This document shows, in pieces, positions 34,541-41,658 of a stretch of 64,000 nucleotides of DNA. Position 1 is the stretch's first letter; the number at the start of each line of letters is the position of its first letter. The stretch is from DASSQJ01 sp963772645 (GTDB lineage Bacteria; Actinomycetota; Actinomycetes; Actinomycetales; Dermatophilaceae). Below the pieces are notes generated by a model. That model did no database searches, had not been told where the DNA came from, and worked only from the letters and a program-made list of their open reading frames with translations. The stretch covers positions 1 to 64,000 of the forward strand of contig CAVYYD010000006.1 in the NCBI GenBank assembly GCA_963772645.1, written 5' to 3'. The position numbers were made by a program, and so were the translations under genes.

Positions 34541-35398
34541 TCAGCGGGCCCGCCGGTCCTTGACGCCGAGCAGCTCCCGGGCCTCCCCCGTCGTCATCGG
34601 CGGCCGCTGCAGCAGCGTCGCCAGCTCCGCCGCCCGGGCCACGAGCTCGTCGTTGTGCTCCACGAGCCGGCCCCGCCGCAGGACGACGTTGTCCTCCATC
34701 CCGACGCGCAGGTGACCCCCGGCCGACAGCGCCGCCGCCATCACCGGCAGGTGGCCGCGCCCGATCCCGGTCGCCGACCAGGACGTCACCTCCGGGGGCA
34801 GCATCGCCACCCCGGCCATCAGCGCCGCCGTCGTCGCCGGCATCCCCCCGGGGACCCCGGTGACGAAGTCCACGTGCACCCGCCCACCGAACGGCAGGCC
34901 GTGGGTGTCCAGGAGCCGTCGCAGGGCGTGGACGTGGCCGAGGTCGAACAGCTCGAACTCCGGCACGACCTCCCGTTCCTGCGCCAGGACGTAGAGCTCG
35001 CTCATGAACGGCCACGGGTTGAGGAAGACGTCATCCCCGAAGTTCGTCGTCCCACAGGTCAGCGAGCACGAGTCGGGCTCCGCGTCGAGCACCGTGAGGC
35101 GGGTCCGGAGCGGGTCGTGCACCGAGCCTCCGGTGGAGAGCTGGACCACCAGGTCGGTCGACTCCCGGACCGCGTCCACGGCCGCGCGCAGGATGCCGGG
35201 GTCCAGCGTCGGAGCGTGGTCGGCGTCGCGCAGGTGCAGGTGGATCAGCGACGCGCCGGCTGCCTCGCAGCGGCGCGCGGTCTCGACGACCTCCTCGAGC
35301 GTGGTCGGCAGCTGTGGGAGGTCGGCCTTGGCGTGCTCGGCACCGGTCGGCGCCACGGTGATGAGGGTGCCGGCGGGCCCGGCGGACGGCGTCGTCAT
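34541..35398 (-). CDS. BKACE family (3-keto-5-aminohexanoate cleavage-type) enzyme
   Basis: A 285-residue zinc-dependent beta-keto acid cleavage enzyme (DUF849 fold): a TIM barrel with metal-site motif LIHLHLRD, the glycine-rich STGGS and the later GMEDN. Such enzymes condense a beta-keto acid with acetyl-CoA and split it into a CoA ester and acetoacetate; the actual substrate varies widely and cannot be read from sequence. ATG 35398. Stands alone. Confidence 0.85.
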   Translation of the reverse strand: MTTPSAGPAGTLITVAPTGAEHAKADLPQLPTTLEEVVETARRCEAAGASLIHLHLRDADHAPTLDPGILRAAVDAVRESTDLVVQLSTGGSVHDPLRTRLTVLDAEPDSCSLTCGTTNFGDDVFLNPWPFMSELYVLAQEREVVPEFELFDLGHVHALRRLLDTHGLPFGGRVHVDFVTGVPGGMPATTAALMAGVAMLPPEVTSWSATGIGRGHLPVMAAALSAGGHLRVGMEDNVVLRRGRLVEHNDELVARAAELATLLQRPPMTTGEARELLGVKDRRAR

Positions 35399-35450
35399 GC
35401 CGTCATCATCGCAGGGACGCCACCCGACCGCGCCGGAGGATCGTCGCTGT

Positions 35451-36485
35451 TCAGGCCCGCACGACGGCCGTCTGTGCGGCGGCGACACCCCCGGCGAGAA
35501 GATCGGCGTCCTCCGGCACGGAGCGCCGGATGACAGCCAGCGCCACCGGCCCGTCCTCGTGGTGCCGCGCCACCGTCGTCAGCCGGCCCACCTGCCGACC
35601 CTCGAGCTCGACCGCGGACCCGGCGTCGGGGAGCACGTGGCCCGACCCGTCGAGGTGGAGGAAGACCAGCCGGCGGGGCGGGCGGCCGAGGTTGTGGACC
35701 CGGGCGACGGTCTCCTGCCCTCGGTAGCAGCCCTTGTGCAGATGGACGGCGGTGCGCAGCCAGTCGACCTCGTGGGCGATGGTCCGGTGGTCGGTCTCGA
35801 ACCCCAGCCGCGGCCGCCAGGCCGCGACCCGCAGCGCCTCGGCGGCCCACAGGCCGGCGAGCGGCCGGTCCCCGACCGCGGCCTCGAGCCGGTCCCGGGT
35901 CACGAGCAGCTCGCGCCAGGCCCGGCCCTGCCCCGGGTGGCCCTCGACGGGGCCGTACGCGGCGGTGTCGCCGACCAGCGCGGGCCACGGGTCGACCCAG
36001 GCGAGCGGCTCCCCCTCGACGGACTCCGCCCCGAGCGGCTCGCCGAGGACGGCCCAGTCGGTGCTCACGTCGGCCACCTCGACCCGGAGCATGAACCGCA
36101 TCGACTCCAGCCAGGCCACCAGCGCGGGCGCCGTTCCCGGTTCGACGCTGAGCCACGTCGTCCGGCCGTCGTCCACCACGTGCAGGGCGTGCTCGACGTG
36201 GCCCTTCGGGGAGAGCACGAGCGACTCCCGCGACTCGCGCGCCGAGAGGCCGGTGAGCTGCTGGGTCGTCATCGAGTGCAGCCAGGAGAGCCGGTCCGGG
36301 CCGCTCACGGTGACGACGTCGCGGTGCGAGAGGTCGACGCAGGCCAGCCCCTCGGCCAGGAGCCGCTGCTCGCGCATCGGGTCGCCGTAGTGGGCGGCGA
36401 CGCCGGCATCCAGGCCCTCGGCCTCGACCGCGCCGTGGCGCTCGAGGAGGGGCGACCCGGTGGTGGGTGTGGTCGGTGTGGTCAT
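35451..36485 (-). CDS. ygfZ: YgfZ/GcvT-like folate-binding protein
   Basis: A 344-residue aminomethyltransferase-fold protein with the YgfZ signature KGCYRGQETVARV. YgfZ helps maintain or repair certain iron-sulfur enzymes in a folate-dependent way. ATG 36485 follows ribosome site aggga and overlaps the fur stop by four bases (ATGA), so fur-ygfZ are co-translated, linking the protein to metal regulation. Confidence 0.92.
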   Translation of the reverse strand: MTTPTTPTTGSPLLERHGAVEAEGLDAGVAAHYGDPMREQRLLAEGLACVDLSHRDVVTVSGPDRLSWLHSMTTQQLTGLSARESRESLVLSPKGHVEHALHVVDDGRTTWLSVEPGTAPALVAWLESMRFMLRVEVADVSTDWAVLGEPLGAESVEGEPLAWVDPWPALVGDTAAYGPVEGHPGQGRAWRELLVTRDRLEAAVGDRPLAGLWAAEALRVAAWRPRLGFETDHRTIAHEVDWLRTAVHLHKGCYRGQETVARVHNLGRPPRRLVFLHLDGSGHVLPDAGSAVELEGRQVGRLTTVARHHEDGPVALAVIRRSVPEDADLLAGGVAAAQTAVVRA

Positions 36486-36898
36486 GGTGTCTCCCTGCAG
36501 GTACGGCACAGGCCGTGGACGGCGGCGTGGGCGACGTCGGCGGCGAAGCCGAGCTCGTCCTCGATCCGGGCGACGAGCCCGTCGGCCGCGGCGAGCGGCA
36601 CCTCACCCATCCAGCCACAGCCGCGGCAGACGACGTGGACGTGGGTGGCGTGCTCGACGAGGTGGTAGCTCGGGGTGCGGTGGTCGACGTGGGTGTGGCC
36701 GACGAGCCCGAGCTCCTGGAGCGCGTCGAGCGAGCGGTAGACCGTGGATGCCGGCAGCGGCGTGCCGCCGTCGGCGACGGCCTCGGCGATCGCCTCCGGG
36801 GTGGCGTGACCCAGCCGCCGCACGGCGTCGAGCACCCGCTCCCGCTGGGAGGTCAGGCGCTTGCCGCGGGCGCGCAGCCGGGGCCCGAGGTCACTCAT
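36482..36898 (-). CDS. Fur-family metal-dependent repressor
   Basis: A 138-residue Fur protein. The N-terminal winged helix has LTSQRERVLDAV and ASTVYRSLDALQELGLV; the C-terminal half carries HATHVHVVCRGCGW and two CxxC pairs (CRGC, CRTC) of the structural zinc site. Whether it senses iron, zinc or nickel (Fur, Zur, Nur) cannot be fixed by eye; the coupled ygfZ makes iron plausible. ATG 36898 is preceded at 6 nt by TACATT. Confidence 0.9.
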   Translation of the reverse strand: MSDLGPRLRARGKRLTSQRERVLDAVRRLGHATPEAIAEAVADGGTPLPASTVYRSLDALQELGLVGHTHVDHRTPSYHLVEHATHVHVVCRGCGWMGEVPLAAADGLVARIEDELGFAADVAHAAVHGLCRTCRETP

Positions 36899-36904
36899 CC
36901 CACC

Positions 36905-36910
36905 AATGTA
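36905..36910 (-). promoter_or_regulatory. -10 hexamer TACATT of fur-ygfZ
   Basis: TACATT on the minus strand ends 6 nt before the fur ATG. Confidence 0.5.
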
Positions 36911-36943
36911 GGCGGGTCACAGGTGGGGCGCCGAACCCACACC

Positions 36944-36949
36944 TACACT
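36944..36949 (+). promoter_or_regulatory. -10 hexamer TACACT of LCP gene
   Basis: TACACT ends 6 nt before GTG 36956; back-to-back with the fur promoter. Confidence 0.5.
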
Positions 36950-36955
36950 GTCCCG

Positions 36956-38014
36956 GTGAGCCAGCACGGAATCGACGAGCTCGGGCTGACGACCGGGGAG
37001 CCACCGCAGCCCGAGGTCGCGCCTCGCCGGCGCCGTCGGCGCGCGCTGCGCCGCACCCTGGTCATCGTCGGCGCCATCCTCCTGCTGCTCTTCGGCAGCG
37101 TCGTCGGCTACGTCGGCTTCATCGGCTTCACCGTCAACGGGAACGTCACGCAGGAGAACCTGCTCCCCGCCCCGACCGCACCGGTCACCGCCCCGGACGG
37201 CTCCGAGGTGCCCTCGAGCGGGGTCGGGACCAACTTCCTCGTCATCGGCACCGACGGGCGCACCCCCACCGACCGGGGCCGCTCCGACGTCATCATCATC
37301 GTGCACATCCCGCAGGACCCCACGGACATCCAGATGATCCACTTCCCCCGGGACCTCTACGTCTCGATCCCGGGCCACGGGAAGAACAAGATCAACGCCG
37401 CGTACGCGTTCGGCGGCGAGCCCCTCCTCGTCCAGACCCTCCAGAACCTCCTCGGCATCCGCATCGACCACGTCGCCCGGACCGACTTCGGCGGCCTCAA
37501 GGGCATGGTCGACGCGGTCGGCGGGGTCCGGGTCTACGCGGAGGAGGCGAGCAACGGCATGGGCAACGGCGGCCCGACCGTCATCCACAAGGGTTGGAAC
37601 GACCTCGACGGCACGCAGGCGCTGGACTTCGTCCGCGAGCGCTACGAGCTGAGCCAGGGCGACATCTCCCGCGGACGGCGCCAGCTGGCCCTGATCAAGG
37701 CGCTCCTGCTCAAGGCGACGAGCCCGTCGACGCTGGCGAACCCGGTGAAGATCGCGCACTTCGCCGACGCCGCCACGACGAACCTCACCGTGGACCAGAA
37801 CCTCACCCTGTCCGACATGAAGGACTACGCGCTCGAGCTCAAGGGCATCCGCAGCAACGACGTCGTCTTCGCCACCGCCCCGTACACCGGGTTCGCGATG
37901 GACCCGGTCGCCGGCTCCATCGACGTCGTCGACACCGGGAAGATGAAGCTGCTCGGCGACGCCCTGCGCACCGACACGATGGACAGCTACCTCGACGTCT
38001 TCCAGACGCCCTGA
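36956..38014 (+). CDS. LCP (LytR-CpsA-Psr) family cell-wall glycopolymer transferase
   Basis: A 352-residue protein with a short basic cytoplasmic tail, one membrane helix (about residues 33-58) and an external LCP domain: VIGTDGR, RSDVIIIVHI, HFPRDLYVSIPG, KINAAYAFGG and FVRERYELSQGDISRGRRQ, with the conserved arginines for polyprenyl-phosphate binding. It probably transfers teichoic acid-like or other glycopolymers to peptidoglycan. The GTG start is fixed by the leaderless promoter. Confidence 0.92.
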   Translation: MSQHGIDELGLTTGEPPQPEVAPRRRRRRALRRTLVIVGAILLLLFGSVVGYVGFIGFTVNGNVTQENLLPAPTAPVTAPDGSEVPSSGVGTNFLVIGTDGRTPTDRGRSDVIIIVHIPQDPTDIQMIHFPRDLYVSIPGHGKNKINAAYAFGGEPLLVQTLQNLLGIRIDHVARTDFGGLKGMVDAVGGVRVYAEEASNGMGNGGPTVIHKGWNDLDGTQALDFVRERYELSQGDISRGRRQLALIKALLLKATSPSTLANPVKIAHFADAATTNLTVDQNLTLSDMKDYALELKGIRSNDVVFATAPYTGFAMDPVAGSIDVVDTGKMKLLGDALRTDTMDSYLDVFQTP

Positions 38015-38042
38015 CCCGCCGCCGGGGTGTGCGTGCCGGCGC

Positions 38043-38552
38043 TCACTCGACGCGCTTGAGCTCGGCCGAGACGTGCGACTGCATCGGCTGCCCCACCGCG
38101 GCCATGTCCATGACCCACATGAGGTTGCTGTTGACGTACCCGTAGAGCCGCTGCGCCGCGGTGTACTCCTTGGCGTCGGGGCTGCGCATCACCCCGTCGG
38201 TGGCCACCTCGACCTTGGCCGGCTCGGCCCGGCCGGCGTACAGCTCGAGGAACCCGGTGGGGTGAGCGAGGAGCAGCTCGACGGTGGAGCCGTCGGCGGC
38301 CTCGGCGGCCGGGCGCCAGAACCCGAGCTCGGTGGCCAGCGGCCGCACCTGGTTGCCGTCGTCGTCCAGGAGCCAGGTGCGCGACTCCCAGCGCAGGAAT
38401 CGACGACCGTCGTGGGTGCAGATGATCTCCTGCCCGAAACGCGCGGACTCGATCGTCGGGTAGCCGACGAGGCCCGCTCCGGCCCACTGCCCGACGAGCC
38501 AGGCGAGCGGGGCGAGGTCGGGGTGCAGAGAGGTGTCGAGCTGGAAGACCAT
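38043..38552 (-). CDS. Nitrobindin-like heme-binding beta-barrel protein
   Basis: A 169-residue protein of the THAP4-type/nitrobindin family (DUF1794): LAWLVGQWAGAG, then EIICTHDGRRFLRWESRTW, and a C-terminal histidine region. Family members form a 10-stranded barrel binding ferric heme and may scavenge nitric oxide or peroxynitrite (mycobacterial example Rv0813c). ATG 38552 is preceded at 7 nt by TAGACT. Confidence 0.87.
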   Translation of the reverse strand: MVFQLDTSLHPDLAPLAWLVGQWAGAGLVGYPTIESARFGQEIICTHDGRRFLRWESRTWLLDDDGNQVRPLATELGFWRPAAEAADGSTVELLLAHPTGFLELYAGRAEPAKVEVATDGVMRSPDAKEYTAAQRLYGYVNSNLMWVMDMAAVGQPMQSHVSAELKRVE

Positions 38553-38559
38553 GGCGGGC

Positions 38560-38565
38560 AGTCTA
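38560..38565 (-). promoter_or_regulatory. -10 hexamer TAGACT of nitrobindin gene
   Basis: TAGACT on the minus strand ends 7 nt before ATG 38552. Confidence 0.5.
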
Positions 38566-38607
38566 GGGATGCCGCGCCGGGCCGTGGCCGCCCCGGCTCC
38601 CGCTGGC

Positions 38608-39594
38608 TCAGCCGACGACGAGGAGCTGGAGCCCGTAGGCGACCACCCCGGGGCCGAGCACGCCGGCGGCGGCCGTCGCCAGCTGGGCAGGCAGCGAGCC
38701 GATGCCGGGCAGCACGACGAGGGCGCGGCGCAGGGCGTGCGAGACGCCCGCGACGACGACCCCGACGAGCGCGGCCCGGGCCGGGCCGGGGCTCCCGGCG
38801 AGGGACGCCGCGACGACGGCGGAGGCGCCGCCGAGCACCATGGCCAGCGGGAGCATCCACGACCGGGCCCGTTCGTACCTGACGACGACGTCGGCGACGG
38901 CGGACACGGCGATCGCCACGCACGCCACGAGGGCCAGGTCAGAGGCCCGCCCCGAGCGCGAGAGCGGCATCCACGCGCTGCCGAGCGCGACGAGGGCCAG
39001 CCCGAACGCGGTGACGCCGACGGACTCGGTCAGGCGCGGCCGGCCGTCGCGGCGGAGGATCTGATGGCCGAACATCAGCCCGAGCCCGATGGCGAGCGCG
39101 ACCGGGACGAGCCGCAGGTAGGGCGGTTCGGCGGTGACGGCAGCGGCGCCCGCCGCCAGCACGGCGGTGACCCCGACGGCGAACGAGGACCCGAACCGGC
39201 TCGAGGAGCCGAGCAGCCGGGGCCAGCCCCAGGCCAGCAGGAGCCCGGAGACGGCGAGGCCGACGCCGAGGAGCGCCGGGTCGGTGACGACGCCGAGCGC
39301 CAGGAGGGCGGCGAGGACGACGGTCGCGACGACGCTCGCCGGCCGTGGGACCAGGGCGAGCGGTGGCAGCGGTGCGGTGCGGGCGGCGGCCTCGCGCCGG
39401 GCGCGCCGGGTGGCCCGGCTCTCCGCGGCGGGGGTGGCGCGACCCGCGGCCGCGGGAGCCGGGGCGTCAGGGTCCGCCGGGGCCTCGGAGGAGGGAGCCT
39501 GGGCGTCGGGGTCCGCCGTGGCCTCGTCGTCCGGCGAGGCCGACGAGCGGCCCGGCGGGGTCACCTCGCCCGGCTGCTCCTCCACGTCCGGCAT
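38608..39594 (-). CDS. Polytopic membrane protein, function unknown
   Basis: A 328-residue protein. Residues 1-85 are an acidic, Pro/Ala/Asp-rich and then Arg-rich cytoplasmic tail; residues 95-328 contain about nine hydrophobic helices. No transporter signature is recognised. ATG 39594 lies 7 bp after the moaD stop codon and follows gggagg with no spacer; GTG 39609, overlapping moaD, is the alternative. Probably one transcript with moaD. Confidence 0.7.
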   Translation of the reverse strand: MPDVEEQPGEVTPPGRSSASPDDEATADPDAQAPSSEAPADPDAPAPAAAGRATPAAESRATRRARREAAARTAPLPPLALVPRPASVVATVVLAALLALGVVTDPALLGVGLAVSGLLLAWGWPRLLGSSSRFGSSFAVGVTAVLAAGAAAVTAEPPYLRLVPVALAIGLGLMFGHQILRRDGRPRLTESVGVTAFGLALVALGSAWMPLSRSGRASDLALVACVAIAVSAVADVVVRYERARSWMLPLAMVLGGASAVVAASLAGSPGPARAALVGVVVAGVSHALRRALVVLPGIGSLPAQLATAAAGVLGPGVVAYGLQLLVVG

Positions 39595-39601
39595 CCTCCC
39601 A

Positions 39602-39889
39602 TCACCCACCGGCGAACGGGGGGAGCACCTCGACGAGGGCGCCGGGGGGTATCGGGTCCTCACCGGCCCCGGCCCGACCGTCGACGAGCACCGACGCGAC
39701 GGCGAGCACCGGGCGCAGGTGCGGTCGGTCCGCACCGAGCCGGGCGACGAGCTCGGCGACGGTCCCCGCGGCGGGGACGGCCTCGACGTCGACGCCGGCC
39801 GCGGCACGGGCGCCGGCCCAGTACCGGACCGTGACCACGGCCGGGGCGAGGGTGTCCGAGGGCTCGCTGGCCCGGTCGACTCGTTCCAT
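39602..39889 (-). CDS. MoaD/ThiS-family sulfur carrier
   Basis: A 95-residue ubiquitin-fold protein ending in the Gly-Gly carboxyl terminus (PPFAGG) that is adenylated and loaded with sulfur. VTVRYWAGARAAAGV matches MoaD better than ThiS. It would supply sulfur for molybdopterin or a related cofactor, but no other moa gene is nearby. It is divergent from glnR with only 21 bp between the start codons. Confidence 0.85.
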   Translation of the reverse strand: MERVDRASEPSDTLAPAVVTVRYWAGARAAAGVDVEAVPAAGTVAELVARLGADRPHLRPVLAVASVLVDGRAGAGEDPIPPGALVEVLPPFAGG

Positions 39890-39896
39890 GACCGCC

Positions 39897-39902
39897 TATC
39901 CT
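39897..39902 (+). promoter_or_regulatory. -10 hexamer TATCCT of glnR
   Basis: TATCCT ends 8 nt before ATG 39911. Confidence 0.45.
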
Positions 39903-39910
39903 GTGGACCG

Positions 39911-40609
39911 ATGGCCCACCTGCTGCTGCTGACGAACACCCTGGCGCCCGGTGCCGAGGTGCTCCCGGCGCTGGGGTTGCTGAGTCACCATGTTCGCATC
40001 CTCCCGGCCGAGGCGTCGGCCCTGGTCGACGCCCCGGACTGCGACGCCGTGCTGGTCGACGCCCGCCGCGAGCTCGCGATGGCCAGGTCCCTGTGCCGCG
40101 TCATCGGCACCAGCGGCAGCACCTCACCGCTGCTCGTCGTCGTCACCGAGGGCGGCCTCGCCGGGCTGACGAGCGAGTGGGGTGTCGACGACGTGCTCCT
40201 GGACTCCGCCGGCCCGGCGGAGGTCGAGGCGCGGCTGCGGCTGGCCGTGGGCCGGCGCGCAGACGGCGAGGAGGTCGACGACGGGCCGATCACCGCCGGC
40301 GCGCTCGTCATCGACGAGGCCACGTACTCGGTCCGGCTGCGGGGGCGGCTGCTCGACCTCACCTACAAGGAGTTCGAGCTGCTGAAGTACCTCGTCCAGC
40401 ACCCGGGGCGGGTCTTCACCCGCAGCCAGCTGCTCCAGGAGGTCTGGGGGTACGACTACTTCGGCGGCACCCGCACCGTGGACGTGCACGTGCGACGGCT
40501 GCGCGCCAAGCTCGGCACCGATTACGAGGTGCTCATCGGGACGGTCCGCAACGTCGGGTACCGCTTCGTCCCCGAGGTCGCCGACGGGCTCTCCGAGGTC
40601 GAGCCCTGA
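39911..40609 (+). CDS. glnR: Orphan OmpR-type nitrogen regulator GlnR
   Basis: A 232-residue atypical response regulator. The receiver-like domain keeps one aspartate (LVDARREL, Asp50) but lacks the usual acidic pocket and conserved lysine. The winged helix is strongly conserved: LTYKEFELLKYLVQHPGRVFTR and GGTRTVDVHVRRLRAK, as in actinobacterial GlnR. GlnR controls glutamine synthetase, ammonium and nitrate genes without a cognate kinase. Its neighbour mshD is the same as in mycobacteria (Rv0818-Rv0819). Confidence 0.94.
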   Translation: MAHLLLLTNTLAPGAEVLPALGLLSHHVRILPAEASALVDAPDCDAVLVDARRELAMARSLCRVIGTSGSTSPLLVVVTEGGLAGLTSEWGVDDVLLDSAGPAEVEARLRLAVGRRADGEEVDDGPITAGALVIDEATYSVRLRGRLLDLTYKEFELLKYLVQHPGRVFTRSQLLQEVWGYDYFGGTRTVDVHVRRLRAKLGTDYEVLIGTVRNVGYRFVPEVADGLSEVEP

Positions 40610-41622
40610 GCGGGGAGACGACCCGGGCCGCGAGTCTCGACGCGACCACGGCGGATGCCGCGCGTGCCCTCTGGGCCCGAGCGGCCGACGCGGACGGCGT
40701 CGCCCCGGTCTCCGAGGCGTTCGCGCTCGCCGTGGAGCACCGGCGTCCCGGAGCGGTGCACCTCCTGCGCCACGACGGGGACGCGCTCGCTGGCTACGGG
40801 CAGGTGGCCGACGCCGGCACCGGCGCGGCCACCGCCGAGCTCGTCGTCGAGCCGGCCCTGCGCCGCCGAGGCCACGGCCGGGCCTTGCTGGTTGCCGTGC
40901 TCGACGCGGGCGCGCGCAGCGTCTGGGCGCACGGCGACCTGCCGGCGGCCCGCGCGCTCGCGGCGTCCGCCGGGCTCGAGGCCACCCGGAGCCTGCACCT
41001 CATGGGCCGCGCGCTGACCGGTCAGGACGCCGAGGACCCCGTGCTGCCGCCCGGGTACACGGTCCGCGCGTTCACTCCGGGACGGGACGAGGAGGCGTGG
41101 GTGCACCTCAACGCCGCCGCGTTCGCCCACCACCCGGAACAGGGCCGGATGACGGTCGCCGACCTGCGCGAGCGGATGGATCAGGCGTGGTTCGACCCCG
41201 CGGGCTTCCTCCTCGTCGAGCGGGACGGGCGACTGGTGGCCTTCCACTGGACCAAGGCCGAGCCCGGGACCGGGTGGGCCCACGGCTCCGGTCCGAACGC
41301 AGTGAGGAGCGGGACCGGGTGGGCCCACGGCTCCGGTCCGAACGCAGTGAGGAGCGGGACCGGGTGGGCCCACGGCTCCGGTCCGAACGCAGTGAGGAGC
41401 GGGACCGGGGAGGTCTACGTCGTCGGGGTCAACCCCAACGAGCAGGGGCACGGACTGGGCGGCCCGCTCACCGCCCTCGGCCTGGCCCACCTCGCCCGGC
41501 GCGGGCTGTCCTCGGTGCACCTCTACGTCGACGGCGACAACACCGCCGCACGCCGCACCTACGAGCGCCTCGGCTTCGAGGACCTCGCGGTGGACGTCCA
41601 GTACACCCGCCCGGCGGGCTGA
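40606..41622 (+). CDS. mshD: Mycothiol acetyltransferase MshD, with CTG start and an internal repeat insertion
   Basis: A 338-residue tandem-GNAT protein that acetylates Cys-GlcN-Ins to complete mycothiol. The first GNAT domain has AELVVEPALRRRGHG; the second has FHWTKAEP and VYVVGVNPNEQGHGLG. Homologues begin about ten residues before the ASLDATTADA region, yet no ATG, GTG or TTG is in frame until codon 43. CTG 40606, overlapping the glnR stop as CTGA, is the only start fitting the family length. Residues 221-265 are three copies of a 15-residue block (GTGWAHGSGPNAVRS) absent from normal MshD. Confidence 0.85.
   Translation: MSGETTRAASLDATTADAARALWARAADADGVAPVSEAFALAVEHRRPGAVHLLRHDGDALAGYGQVADAGTGAATAELVVEPALRRRGHGRALLVAVLDAGARSVWAHGDLPAARALAASAGLEATRSLHLMGRALTGQDAEDPVLPPGYTVRAFTPGRDEEAWVHLNAAAFAHHPEQGRMTVADLRERMDQAWFDPAGFLLVERDGRLVAFHWTKAEPGTGWAHGSGPNAVRSGTGWAHGSGPNAVRSGTGWAHGSGPNAVRSGTGEVYVVGVNPNEQGHGLGGPLTALGLAHLARRGLSSVHLYVDGDNTAARRTYERLGFEDLAVDVQYTRPAG
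41266..41410 (+). repeat. Three identical 45-bp tandem repeats inside mshD
   Basis: Units 41266-41310, 41311-41355 and 41356-41400 are identical, and a fourth begins (gggaccgggg, 41401-41410). Being 45 bp, they keep the frame and add 45 residues in the second GNAT domain. Each unit contains gctcc...ggagc, a small inverted repeat, and cgaacgcagtgaggagc, which looks like intergenic-repeat sequence. Confidence 0.95.
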
Positions 41623-41658
41623 GGACCGGGGCCGCCGGGACCTGACAGGATTGCTGCC

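Noticed and set aside
41266..41410. CRISPR-like direct repeats
   Set aside because: Units are contiguous with no unique spacers, lie in frame inside mshD, and no cas gene is near.
40606..41622. MshD being a shorter protein from GTG 40732
   Set aside because: That start would remove about 42 residues, including the DGVAPVSEAF region that lines up with the conserved N-terminus of known MshD.
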